This document shows positions 1 through 7,566 of a DNA stretch of 20,479 bases, in pieces (positions within the stretch are counted from its first letter, which is position 1; each line of letters opens with the position of its first letter). Below the pieces are notes generated by a model. It was not told the DNA's origin and made no database searches. It was given only the letters and a program-made list of their open reading frames with translations. The stretch lies in IMG/VR virus record IMGVR_UViG_3300005581_000175, positions 1 to 20,479 of that record. The stretch is one strand, 5' to 3'. Both the position numbers and the translations under genes were made by a program. This DNA comes from a virus.

Positions 1-80
1 GTAATATCAAAACCAAGCGTTATCTGTCTTGCTTTGAAAGTATCGCCCTTTGTATGATTTGGAAAATTGTATGTTGTCAT
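1..80 (-). CDS. Partial gene at window edge, probable phage structural protein (N-terminus only)
   Basis: An ATG at 80-78 opens a frame that runs off the left edge, so only 26 full codons are visible. They read MTTYNFPNHTKGDTFKARQI and then TLGFDIT. The ATG overlaps the TGA stop of the endolysin gene as ATGA, which supports a real, translationally coupled gene. The NFPNHxKGDTF opening resembles, from memory, the first strand of small phage structural proteins in Bacteroidetes phages. The rest of the gene is needed to name it. Confidence 0.6.
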   Translation of the reverse strand, partial: MTTYNFPNHTKGDTFKARQITLGFDI

Positions 81-634
81 AATTTAAGTGTTGATTTCCA
101 TTTTATTAATAATTCTTTTCGATGCGCTAAACCTATAAATCCCCCGTTAATTTTCTTTGTAATGGTTTCAACACTATCAACATCAGCTAAAGCATTCAGT
201 TTATTTTTATTCCAAAACCACAAAGCTGAAATCATTGCGTTGGCTTCTTGTAATAATATATCCGGGTTATCAAAACAATCTATTCGTGCATCTTTTGACA
301 AAACTAAATAGTTGTCCTTGCCCGTAATTTGCAAAAATCCACGACCTCGATACTTCCAGCCCTCTCCGCTTTGCTCGTTGCCATTCCCCATTCTATTTGC
401 ATAAACTCTATTGGCTATCTTTTCGGGTTGCCTTTGATATGCGTTTGCTAATTCAATAGTTGGAAAGTATTTTTTAAACGTTGTAGAAAGTCCTTTAGCA
501 CTATAATTCAAATTTTCAGAAATAGGTTTCAATCCGCTTTCGTGTTCGATTTGAGCCATAAAGTGCGCTAACCGTAAAGGTGTATTTACGTGATAGGAAT
601 TAAGAAGTGATTTGTATTTTTCGTCTAATCTCAT
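77..634 (-). CDS. GH19 chitinase-like endolysin
   Basis: A 185-residue glycoside hydrolase family 19 type enzyme that would cleave peptidoglycan glycan strands at the end of infection. The family core is visible: the catalytic-type HES (E32) in AQIEHESG, ENLNYSA (residues 40-46), YRGRGFLQITG (about 95-105), WFW (about 139-141) and the NGG motif near residue 163. I chose the ATG at 634 rather than the upstream codon at 697. The ATG overlaps the preceding stop as TAATG and removes 21 residues that do not look like the family. There is no signal peptide, so the enzyme would depend on the neighbouring holin-like genes for release. The stop overlaps the next gene as ATGA. Confidence 0.9.
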   Translation of the reverse strand: MRLDEKYKSLLNSYHVNTPLRLAHFMAQIEHESGLKPISENLNYSAKGLSTTFKKYFPTIELANAYQRQPEKIANRVYANRMGNGNEQSGEGWKYRGRGFLQITGKDNYLVLSKDARIDCFDNPDILLQEANAMISALWFWNKNKLNALADVDSVETITKKINGGFIGLAHRKELLIKWKSTLKL

Positions 635-957
635 TATTTTGTAATTAACCAAGTTAAGTATGCGAAGATGATCCCCAATAATCCCCGTTGAAACCATTTA
701 ATGTTATTAGAAAACTCATCCGCTAAAATCTGTTTATCTTCTAAAGTTTGCACTCGTTTGTCGATGTCGTCTAATAAATGAACCATTCCTTTATGGTCGT
801 TTAAATTAGAACCTATCAAAGCAAATTCGATGTTTCTGACACTTTCTTTTACATCAGTCATATCGGTTTTATAAACTTTAAAATGATTTTCTAAACGGTC
901 AATTTTTTCTTCCATTATACAACTTTTGCTTATTCTTTTTTTCGGGGCATCTTCCAT
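634..957 (-). CDS. XhlA-like membrane-anchored coiled-coil lysis protein
   Basis: A 107-residue protein. Residues 15-85 are charged and heptad-rich (MEEKIDRLENHFKVYKTD and onward), and are followed by one transmembrane segment at about 89-105 (WFQRGLLGIIFAYLTWLI). A cytoplasmic coiled coil plus a C-terminal membrane anchor is the XhlA/hemolysin layout found in phage lysis cassettes. The gene lies between a two-TM holin-like gene and the GH19 endolysin, and its TAA overlaps the endolysin ATG, so a lysis role fits. Assignment rests on architecture and context, not on a sequence signature. An inner-membrane spanin-like role is an alternative. Confidence 0.65.
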   Translation of the reverse strand: MEDAPKKRISKSCIMEEKIDRLENHFKVYKTDMTDVKESVRNIEFALIGSNLNDHKGMVHLLDDIDKRVQTLEDKQILADEFSNNIKWFQRGLLGIIFAYLTWLITK

Positions 958-964
958 ATTCTAA

Positions 965-1138
965 TTATTCAGTTGGTTTTTTATCTTGTGTAAAATACCC
1001 CAATGAAGCTGTGATAATTGCACCTACTAACTGCATCCAATCCCGTTTAATATCAAAACTCCCGTTAGTGATAATAGGTTGAGCGATTAACCAAAACGAA
1101 GCTAAAAACCCTATTACTGTTGTTTTCCAATTTGTCAT
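965..1138 (-). CDS. Small two-TM holin-like protein
   Basis: A 57-codon gene from ATG at 1138 to TAA at 967-965, filling what would otherwise be an empty gap. The protein begins MTNWKTTVIGFLASFWLIAQ and has two predicted membrane spans, about residues 6-24 and 35-51 (WMQLVGAIITASLGYF), joined by a short polar loop and ending in a charged tail (TQDKKPTE). Size, topology and position directly before an XhlA-like gene and an endolysin fit a class II type holin. It starts 6 bases after the stop of the 82-residue gene and ends 7 bases before the next ATG. Confidence 0.75.
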   Translation of the reverse strand: MTNWKTTVIGFLASFWLIAQPIITNGSFDIKRDWMQLVGAIITASLGYFTQDKKPTE

Positions 1139-1144
1139 ATTTTT

Positions 1145-1393
1145 CTATTTAAAAATTGTTTTTAAAAAATTAATTATCGATTGTAAAAAAGAAACTTTCT
1201 TCTTTGGTGTTATTTTTATTTCGGGATATTCGTATTTTGGAACTCCTAAACTTACTTCTACTACTACTATCGTATCGACCTGCTGCATTATTGCGAATGT
1301 TTCCCCGAATGTTTCGCTTTGATTTCCTGCTGCAACGATGCTGTTTTGAGCAATTGAAAAATTAACGAATAGTAGTAGGATTATTAGTTTCAT
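1145..1393 (-). CDS. Small secreted protein of unknown function in the lysis region
   Basis: An 82-residue protein with a clear signal peptide (MKLIILLLFVNFSIA, probable cleavage before QNS). The mature start, SIVAAGNQSETFGETFAIMQ followed by VDTIVV, resembles the opening of Bacteroidetes surface proteins of the SASGG...YSVGQ kind, as recalled. The C-terminus (KKKVSFLQSIINFLKTIFK) is basic and amphipathic. Its ATG overlaps the tail fibre stop as ATGA. A periplasmic or outer-membrane step in lysis, similar to a spanin, is possible from its position. I see no lipobox and no known domain. Confidence 0.7.
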   Translation of the reverse strand: MKLIILLLFVNFSIAQNSIVAAGNQSETFGETFAIMQQVDTIVVVEVSLGVPKYEYPEIKITPKKKVSFLQSIINFLKTIFK

Positions 1394-4300
1394 TTTATAA
1401 TTTTATAAATATCCGTTTGCTTACAAATCAAAACTTTTGGACTTGCTGTGACATCAAAAACTCCTGCTGTTGCTGAAATTCCTGCTTGTGTTCCAATTGA
1501 CCTGGTGGCTGTTGAAATCTCTTTTGCAAAAAATCTTATCGCCACATTGTTGCTGTAAATTTCGCCGCTTGTAATGATTCTTGAAGTTTGACCAACTCCG
1601 CAATCGTCTAAAATAATTCCATCGATATAACCGTCAGCGTTTAATGCTTTTCTAAATGTGTTATCGGCTAAAAAGACAACACCCATTCCATTTAAACATT
1701 CTGTGGTATCAGCGTTTACTCTCGTTTCAACTCCTTTAAATTTTGGGTAATAATTTACAGATGGTGCAAAAGTGCTGCACGTTGCAACCGAACCAATAAC
1801 AGCGTTAATTTCAGCAATTATGGTAGCGTTTGAATAATTTGGAGCAACACCTACCGCAGTTCCATTATAATTTTTATCGAATACCACATTGTAAGTCGTG
1901 CCATTAATAATAATTCCAAGTGTTTTATTTACACTCGAACAATCGCCTAATCTTTTCCCCAATGCACAAATATAATCACTACTTGAAGCATCTGCCATTA
2001 CATTCCACAGGCCATAAGCAAAAGCGTTCAAACCATTGATTCCGTTTCTGTATGAATACCCTTTTAACTGTTTGAAACCATATCGATTGATATATTCAAC
2101 CGTTTGGGTAGAATCTCCAATTAATGCATTAAACGCACTTGAAGAACTCACAAATGAAATAGTTGCGCTACCACCAGTAAGAAGTGTTTTAAACATTAAA
2201 GCAATGTCTGTAATTTGATAATTACGTATTGCTCTCGGCTCTAAATCGGTTTCAAGTAAAAAATTAGCACTATCAGCTAAAAGATTAATTTTAGATATAT
2301 TAGTAAAATTCAATTTAATTGCGGCAGGTGTAATGTTGCAATTTTCAATAATTGTTTTGCTTTTATTTCCTGCACCCAAACTTTCAACAACAATATTCCC
2401 ATCAGAATTTCCATTATCTGTAATTACCTCACAGTTAATATATTTTACAGTGGAAGAATTATTGAAGTTTGAATTATCGTGAGCATACAAACCGTTTTTT
2501 GGATTTCTAAAAGTGCAATTTTCGGCAATAATTTCTTGACCGCTTGAAGTTCCCACACCAAAAGCTGTACCGATGCCCCAAATAGACAAAGCGTTATTTG
2601 TATTTCCTTGATGCCAAATAGTACTGTTTTTAATAAACTGAACAAAATCTTCGCATCCGTAAGCACCACCATCTATATGCAAAGGGTATCGTAAATTTTT
2701 ACCAATAATAGTAACATTATTAATTTCTGCTTTTACATTCCACCAAACCCCTTGATATTGTTGATAAGGGAATCCAAGACCTAAATTATCAGGCAATGAA
2801 CAAGTGATAATGCAATTATCTCGATCAGTTCCATCAAGATGAACATAGTCTTTTCCTGCTACTAATTGGTAAAATCCTGTTCCAACTTCTAAAATATAAT
2901 CAGCAGCAGCAGTACATTCAAAAATACCACTTGCTTTGATAATATATTGGTTTTGCTCACTTGCATCAGTAATAGAATCAATCGCATCTTGTATGGCTGT
3001 TCTACCTACAAAATCAGCCGTTCCAGTTCTTTTTGCTGTTATAATAGTGTAAATAGGATTTACTGCTTTATTTACAATATCAGATTCTAAATTTTTTACC
3101 CTATCATTCAAAAATTTAATTTTAGAAAAAGTAATACTGCTCATTACTAAATTCACCGCAGAAGCCACAGCATTAGTATTGTTTAATTGTACATACAATC
3201 TATAATAATTCTCATTGTCAAAATCATCTTGAGTAAATACATAAGAAAAATTAACAACTCTACTTAGGTTTGCTCCCGTGATTGTATCTGAAAAATCTAC
3301 AACCGGAAAATTATTATCTAATTGCGCTCCGTTTCTAAATTTTTGAAATAATGGCGTAAAATTTAACGGTTGGGTTAATTGCAAATAATTACTGATTTCA
3401 AGTGTGGCAGTAAATTTTATTTTTTGACCAACACGAATACTTGAATCGAATTTAAAAACTTCGGGAGTTACGGCAAAATAACTTCCTGTTCCTGTTTGCC
3501 CGATAGGTATATTAAACCCATTAGTAATAGCAGAAGCTCCGCCTGCTGGATTAATTGATTTAACAACATTTTCAAAAATATTTTCTTTGATAGCTCCAAC
3601 AGCTTCTGGCAATTCTTTTATATCTTTTTGAATAGTTGATATTGAAGATTCTACATCCTGAAATTCTAATAAAGAAACTTCCTCATAATAAAAGTTTTGA
3701 TTTCCGACATAGGTTGCAGGACCAGTTATATACAGAAAGAAAGAACCGTAATCTAATTTTAAATAAGAAATAAACTCATATTTTCCATCGCTTCGTAATT
3801 TCCAATTTACATCAGTGATATTTGTTCCATTTCCGGATATGATTATTCCCGATGGATTTATTGTAGATATAACTTTTATATAAACATCTAAAACACCATA
3901 AGAAACAAGATTATATCCAAAATACTTTCCTGCTGAAGAAACACCTGAAGGAATTGTGAACACTCCATTATTTAACCATCCTGTTGGATCTATCACAGGT
4001 GCTAAACTATCCTTTACATCTGTTCTTTTATAAATTGTTTCCGAACTTTTCCAAAAGGTTTGTTTAGAAAAATCACCTACAACACCCGTAAAAGTCCAAG
4101 TATTCCAAATCCCTAAAGAATTTTCAAAAGTTAATTTTAATCCTATTTTTTTAATCGCAACAGGAACGGTTGCAATTGCCGTTGTAAGATTATAAAATGA
4201 ACCACCCGAAAGCGGGATTTCTTTTGTGATATTATAAACAGCAATATCGGAAAAGTTTAATTTACCTGATACATCATAAGCAACTTGACTAATACTAAAT

Positions 4301-4569
4301 ACCCCTGATAAGTTTCTAAAGATTGTACCTCTGCTGTTAGCACCTAAAACAACACCACCAAAATTTGTGTATGTTCCTGCTTCGATACATTCCCAATAGT
4401 TTATTCCTGTTCCTGCTGGTGTATCGGTTGGCGTTACAACTCCTAAGTTGGGAGCGTAACGGGTGTAAATCTCGCTAAAGTTTTCATTTGATTTTCTTTG
4501 GCTTTCTCTTAAACTATCGCCTGTTCCATCTCCTGCTACCGTACCTATATTTATAACTTGTTGCGCCAT
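1390..4569 (-). CDS. Tail fibre/tailspike-like protein with beta-helix region
   Basis: At 1059 residues this is the largest protein in the window, probably the host-recognition fibre. The N-terminus (MAQQVINIGTVAGDGTGDSL, then RESQRKSNENFSEIY) is a common virion-anchoring start in tail fibres. Next come repeated beta-rich segments, then a short heptad-like stretch (ESSISTIQKDIKEL, about 310-325), then a region from about residue 510 (RTAIQDAIDSI) to 760. That region has short repeated strands rich in N, C and I (IIAENCTFRNP, VKYINCEVITDNG, TIIENCNITP), typical of a right-handed parallel beta-helix as in tailspikes or pectin-lyase folds. I cannot identify catalytic residues, so enzyme activity is unproven. 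Its ATG overlaps the stop of a 34-codon ORF as TAATG. Confidence 0.8.
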   Translation of the reverse strand: MAQQVINIGTVAGDGTGDSLRESQRKSNENFSEIYTRYAPNLGVVTPTDTPAGTGINYWECIEAGTYTNFGGVVLGANSRGTIFRNLSGVFSISQVAYDVSGKLNFSDIAVYNITKEIPLSGGSFYNLTTAIATVPVAIKKIGLKLTFENSLGIWNTWTFTGVVGDFSKQTFWKSSETIYKRTDVKDSLAPVIDPTGWLNNGVFTIPSGVSSAGKYFGYNLVSYGVLDVYIKVISTINPSGIIISGNGTNITDVNWKLRSDGKYEFISYLKLDYGSFFLYITGPATYVGNQNFYYEEVSLLEFQDVESSISTIQKDIKELPEAVGAIKENIFENVVKSINPAGGASAITNGFNIPIGQTGTGSYFAVTPEVFKFDSSIRVGQKIKFTATLEISNYLQLTQPLNFTPLFQKFRNGAQLDNNFPVVDFSDTITGANLSRVVNFSYVFTQDDFDNENYYRLYVQLNNTNAVASAVNLVMSSITFSKIKFLNDRVKNLESDIVNKAVNPIYTIITAKRTGTADFVGRTAIQDAIDSITDASEQNQYIIKASGIFECTAAADYILEVGTGFYQLVAGKDYVHLDGTDRDNCIITCSLPDNLGLGFPYQQYQGVWWNVKAEINNVTIIGKNLRYPLHIDGGAYGCEDFVQFIKNSTIWHQGNTNNALSIWGIGTAFGVGTSSGQEIIAENCTFRNPKNGLYAHDNSNFNNSSTVKYINCEVITDNGNSDGNIVVESLGAGNKSKTIIENCNITPAAIKLNFTNISKINLLADSANFLLETDLEPRAIRNYQITDIALMFKTLLTGGSATISFVSSSSAFNALIGDSTQTVEYINRYGFKQLKGYSYRNGINGLNAFAYGLWNVMADASSSDYICALGKRLGDCSSVNKTLGIIINGTTYNVVFDKNYNGTAVGVAPNYSNATIIAEINAVIGSVATCSTFAPSVNYYPKFKGVETRVNADTTECLNGMGVVFLADNTFRKALNADGYIDGIILDDCGVGQTSRIITSGEIYSNNVAIRFFAKEISTATRSIGTQAGISATAGVFDVTASPKVLICKQTDIYKIIK

Positions 4570-4673
4570 TATTTTTTAGTTTCTTTTTGTTTTGATAAAT
4601 ACAGTTCGATTTTTTTAATCAGTCGTGCTACTTTTACGTGATCTACTTTATCCGTTTGGGAAGTCTCTTTCAT
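4569..4673 (-). CDS. Possible 34-residue small ORF bridging connector and tail fibre
   Basis: ATG at 4673-4671, TAA at 4571-4569; the product begins MKETSQTDKVDHVKVARLIK and ends in a lysine-rich helix-like tail. It starts inside the last 26 bases of the connector gene in another frame and ends in TAATG, sharing one base with the tail fibre start. It therefore fills the only non-coding gap there exactly, a junction geometry repeated at several other places in this window. It is too short for recognition of homology, and chance is possible. Confidence 0.5.
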   Translation of the reverse strand: MKETSQTDKVDHVKVARLIKKIELYLSKQKETKK

Positions 4674-5208
4674 AATCGTTATATGATTTGTTAGGTAAAT
4701 TATCGTTTGAGGATTGACCAAAATACCAACCGCCATAACTTTGTCGTGTTGCTGGTACTATGGTAGTGTTTAAATAAGTGTTGTATTCTGGAAGTACATT
4801 TCTAACCAACCATTTTTCAAGTCGTGCCTGATACATTTCTGCTTTGCTTCTTTGGTTTTGTACTAAGAAATCCACTTCGTTTTTTTCTACGGGTGTTCCG
4901 TTAATCGGGGTGTTTTTAAATATCCCTCCATTGCTAACCATATAAGCACCTACTAAAAGATATTCTACGGCACTTTGATGGATTAAAAACGGTTTAACGT
5001 ACTTCGTGTATAAAATAGAATAATTACCCGTTAAAGTGTTCGCTGTGTAGTCTGTTTTAATCTTTTCGTATAAAGTTTCTCCTAAGATTTCCTCTAATTT
5101 AGAAACCTGAGCATCAGCGATACAAAATCTAAATTTATCTACATCAATATTACCCCCTAAAGGGGTGTTTTCTGTAATGTCCAAATCATTTAATAGTAGT
5201 GCTTCCAT
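4648..5208 (-). CDS. Head-tail connector / head completion-like protein
   Basis: A 186-residue soluble protein directly after the portal gene (6-base gap). The N-terminal half (DVDKFRFCIADAQVSKLEEI, then LGETLYEKI) is helical and matches, from memory, the gp6-like head-completion family of Bacteroidetes phages, in which a short helical bundle attaches below the portal. The C-terminus (ATRQSYGGWYFGQSSNDNLP) is likely flexible. Position after the portal supports an adaptor that joins portal and tail. No catalytic motif is seen. Confidence 0.65.
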   Translation of the reverse strand: MEALLLNDLDITENTPLGGNIDVDKFRFCIADAQVSKLEEILGETLYEKIKTDYTANTLTGNYSILYTKYVKPFLIHQSAVEYLLVGAYMVSNGGIFKNTPINGTPVEKNEVDFLVQNQRSKAEMYQARLEKWLVRNVLPEYNTYLNTTIVPATRQSYGGWYFGQSSNDNLPNKSYNDYERDFPNG

Positions 5209-5214
5209 AGTTTT

Positions 5215-6906
5215 TTATTTTAAAGCTCCGTGATTTGGTAAATCATAAGTCCATTTTGCAACCTCGATAGGGTTTTGCTCGAATTTTGCTTCTTTTCTAA
5301 GGCTCGGATCGAGGTCGTTTATCATTTGTTGCGCCTGTTTAGCTGTTAATCTGTCGTTGTTTTTCTTTAGATAGATACTTCTTTGCCAGAAATGTTTACA
5401 ATTAACACCTCCTTTGTATAAAAATAGGTTGTAAGTGTCTGCACCACCCGGTCCAAAACCTTTGTTTACCCCTTTTCTACTCGCTGCTTCTATATCTTCC
5501 TTTCTAAAAAGTAGATTTGCGCCCATCATTTTACGACAAAACGCTCTTTCTGGTGACATACTCCCCTTATATTCGTATCTAATTTTGAACAATTTAGTGT
5601 CTTGTTCGCTTGTTCTTTCTGCAAAAGCACTCGGAGCGTATGCCAATTGTAACGATGACATATTTAATGCTGTTTCTGTAACCTTTGAATCTGCATTATA
5701 CTCGCTTTCGTCTATCGCTTCCCATTCGTTAAGGTCGATTTGTTCCCCTAATTCTAATAAAGCATCGGCAAACATATCGTCTGTATGGTCGTGATTGCAT
5801 TGCACTTGTGCGCTTAACGTTGTGGCTTGTTGTACGACCTTTCTAAGAGGTATAAAATCTAAATCAATTACTAACCCTGCATCTGTAAATATTTCCATTA
5901 AAGCATCTAAAACAACTTCTTTCTTAGGTGCAATTACATTAATCATTAATTCGTTAAATGCGCTTTCCATTTCGTTAGCATTATTACCTAATCCTGTATT
6001 GTCTTTAATACCAAAAAGGATTGGAGAAGTTACCCGGTGCGAAATCATAATCTTTTGCCCTGATTCAGCACTTAAAAACTCGTATTGCTTGTGCGCTTCT
6101 GAAACTTCCAACGCTTCAACTGTGATAGCGTTTTCTTTGTTATCGTTAAAGTTTAAAACAAATTTTCCTGCTCCTTGTGAACCTGTTAATTTGTCTTTAA
6201 TATCTTTTTGAATTTCTCTTTTAACATCTTCGCTTTCGGGTGTACCATTATTCATATTAACGATGTGACCGAAAGACAAACCGTTTTTAATATGATTGAT
6301 ACAATAGTTAGCGATTTCTTCCTCTAATTCTGCATAAGGTAAACCTGCTAAATAGCACGGGTCTGTAAAATAGGTTTTCCCTACTTGGTAATCTGAAATA
6401 ACATAAACTAAAGAACCCTCTTTTACTTTATTAAATCCGAAAGCATCGATAAATACAGGCTCGTATTTTCTGGTGTTGTTAAAATCTTGTGAATACCAAT
6501 AGCCTAAAATATCCCCGTTCTCATCCATTTTTTGAGGAACTACTTTATTTTTAGGTATGTGCTTCGCTTGTTTAAGTTCGCCTTTTTTGTAGATTAATTC
6601 GATGGATGCTTCGCCGAATAAAACATAGTCTTGACAAATGGCTCTTAAATCATTCTTTCCTAAAATAGTTTTGATGGTAGCAAACAATAAAGGTTTTATT
6701 GCTTGTTGCGTACTCATTAAACCCTTGCCGTAAATGAATTGTGCGTAGCTATCTATAATGGCTCTATTGGTAGGACTGCCATTGTAACGGTCTATGATAT
6801 ACTGATAGAAAGAGTTTTTATCGCCATTTAAAACCCATTCTTTAGACTGCACCTCTTTTACTTGTGGTCTAATATAATTTGATAATTGGATTACTTCTAT
6901 ACTCAT
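5215..6906 (-). CDS. Portal protein with an extra C-terminal domain
   Basis: A 563-residue portal that would form the ring through which DNA is packaged. Portal-like features are the N-terminal helical region with RAIIDSYAQFIYGKGL (about residues 48-63), DYVLFGEASIELIYKKG (about 95-111) and a long central helix region ending in NELMINVIAPKKEVVLDAL. The last 130 residues form a separate domain (RKEDIEAASRKGVNKGFGPG, then GADTYNLFLYKGG and CKHFWQR) seen in Bacteroidetes phage proteins, so this looks like a fusion with a minor-capsid-like module. I set the start at the ATG at 6906. An in-frame TTG at 6921 lies within the conserved upstream element and is unlikely to be used. This is the first gene of the leftmost transcription unit. 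Confidence 0.85.
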   Translation of the reverse strand: MSIEVIQLSNYIRPQVKEVQSKEWVLNGDKNSFYQYIIDRYNGSPTNRAIIDSYAQFIYGKGLMSTQQAIKPLLFATIKTILGKNDLRAICQDYVLFGEASIELIYKKGELKQAKHIPKNKVVPQKMDENGDILGYWYSQDFNNTRKYEPVFIDAFGFNKVKEGSLVYVISDYQVGKTYFTDPCYLAGLPYAELEEEIANYCINHIKNGLSFGHIVNMNNGTPESEDVKREIQKDIKDKLTGSQGAGKFVLNFNDNKENAITVEALEVSEAHKQYEFLSAESGQKIMISHRVTSPILFGIKDNTGLGNNANEMESAFNELMINVIAPKKEVVLDALMEIFTDAGLVIDLDFIPLRKVVQQATTLSAQVQCNHDHTDDMFADALLELGEQIDLNEWEAIDESEYNADSKVTETALNMSSLQLAYAPSAFAERTSEQDTKLFKIRYEYKGSMSPERAFCRKMMGANLLFRKEDIEAASRKGVNKGFGPGGADTYNLFLYKGGVNCKHFWQRSIYLKKNNDRLTAKQAQQMINDLDPSLRKEAKFEQNPIEVAKWTYDLPNHGALK

Positions 6907-6940
6907 ACCTTTATAATGCAAAAGTTTGTTTTTGGCTCAA
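6907..6940 (-). promoter_or_regulatory. Bipartite late promoter-like element, copy B (before portal)
   Basis: Read on the minus strand: TTGAGCCA (6940-6933), 11 variable bases, TTGCATTAT (6921-6913), 6 bases, then the portal ATG at 6906. Both blocks and both spacings are identical in copies at 9712-9745 and 17299-17332. It starts one base after the T-run of a terminator, which fits a new transcription start. If CATTAT is the -10 box and TTGAGC the -35 box, the spacer is 16 bases and transcription would begin at or next to the ATG. Confidence 0.75.
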
Positions 6941-6941
6941 T

Positions 6942-6971
6942 AAAAAAGCCACTATACTTAAATAGTGGCTT
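6942..6971 (-). terminator. Rho-independent terminator after the tail tube gene
   Basis: A perfect 10-bp inverted repeat, AAGCCACTAT / ATAGTGGCTT (6946-6955 and 6962-6971), with a 6-base loop. It is followed on the minus strand by TTTTTT at 6947-6942. It ends the protease-capsid-tail tube unit and sits directly before promoter-like copy B. The A-run on the other side might allow weak bidirectional function, but no plus-strand gene approaches it. Confidence 0.9.
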
Positions 6972-6994
6972 GTTTAATAAAGTTATTGTTAAAA

Positions 6995-7513
6995 TTACGG
7001 TGCTACATTTGTTGCTGAAACTAATACTTCTAAAGCTGTTTTCGCTGTAGATGATAAAGACGGACTAATTACCTTATCCATTGCTTCTAATGCAATATTA
7101 TAACATTGGGTGTCTGTAGATTTGTTTAAAGTTGTTGCATCCATTCCAGATTCAACACCGCAAACAATTACATTACCGTTATAATCTTTTACAAATGCGT
7201 AAACTCTACCGTACAATAAAGCAGAAAGTTCAACCTCACTTGTCACTCCTAATTTAGGCAATACTAAAGACAATGATTTTTTAAATTCTACCGTTCTATT
7301 TTCTTGATTAATAGTTCCTACATCTTCAAACTTATTACCCGTTCCTTTTACTTGGTATCTGAATACCGCTGTAATACTTGCAGGAATAGCAGTCACTTCC
7401 CCTGCTGTAGTGGTAAATACTGCATCATTAAAGACTGCAAAATCCACGCTTTTAATTCCTATTCGAGAATCTTTACATCCTAATCCTCTTCCTTTTGTTA
7501 TATCACAAGCCAT
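6995..7513 (-). CDS. Probable major tail tube protein
   Basis: A 172-residue, mostly beta protein starting MACDITKGRGLGCKDSRIGI. This cysteine-containing start is, from memory, typical of structural proteins of this size that follow the major capsid gene in Bacteroidetes phages. The alternating hydrophobic pattern (YGRVYAFVKDYNGNVIVCGV) fits a tail-tube beta-barrel. It follows the capsid gene after a 53-base gap containing a hairpin, and is the last gene before a strong terminator, an arrangement suited to an abundant virion protein. A head decoration protein is the main alternative. Confidence 0.55.
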   Translation of the reverse strand: MACDITKGRGLGCKDSRIGIKSVDFAVFNDAVFTTTAGEVTAIPASITAVFRYQVKGTGNKFEDVGTINQENRTVEFKKSLSLVLPKLGVTSEVELSALLYGRVYAFVKDYNGNVIVCGVESGMDATTLNKSTDTQCYNIALEAMDKVISPSLSSTAKTALEVLVSATNVAP

Positions 7514-7532
7514 TTATTTTAGTTTTAAAATA

Positions 7533-7554
7533 AGGGGAGAAACTAATCTCCCCT
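7533..7554 (-). terminator. Hairpin between capsid and tail tube genes (partial terminator or mRNA stabiliser)
   Basis: A perfect 8-bp inverted repeat, AGGGGAGA / TCTCCCCT, with a 6-base loop, followed on the minus strand by TATTTT. The T tract is shorter than at the other two hairpins, so it probably stops only part of the transcription. It might also protect the 3' end of the capsid mRNA. Either would raise capsid output relative to the next gene. It ends 20 bases before the downstream ATG. Confidence 0.7.
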
Positions 7555-7566
7555 CGTTACTTGTTC

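Noticed and set aside
54-311. Plus-strand ORF of 85 codons over the endolysin gene
   Set aside because: It lies antisense to a well-supported GH19 gene, has no recognisable motif, and would be the only plus-strand gene.
634-697. Longer endolysin start at 697
   Set aside because: It would add 21 residues within the preceding gene, while the ATG at 634 forms TAATG with the preceding stop and matches the family start.
2808-2816. Another TTGCATTAT on the minus strand inside the tail fibre gene
   Set aside because: There is no TGAGCCA at the right distance and no ATG six bases after it, so it is a chance match.
5435-6211. Two adjacent plus-strand ORFs (119 and 138 codons) over the portal gene
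   Set aside because: Composition (Ser/Leu-rich) is typical of the complement of a coding frame; there is no promoter and no motif.
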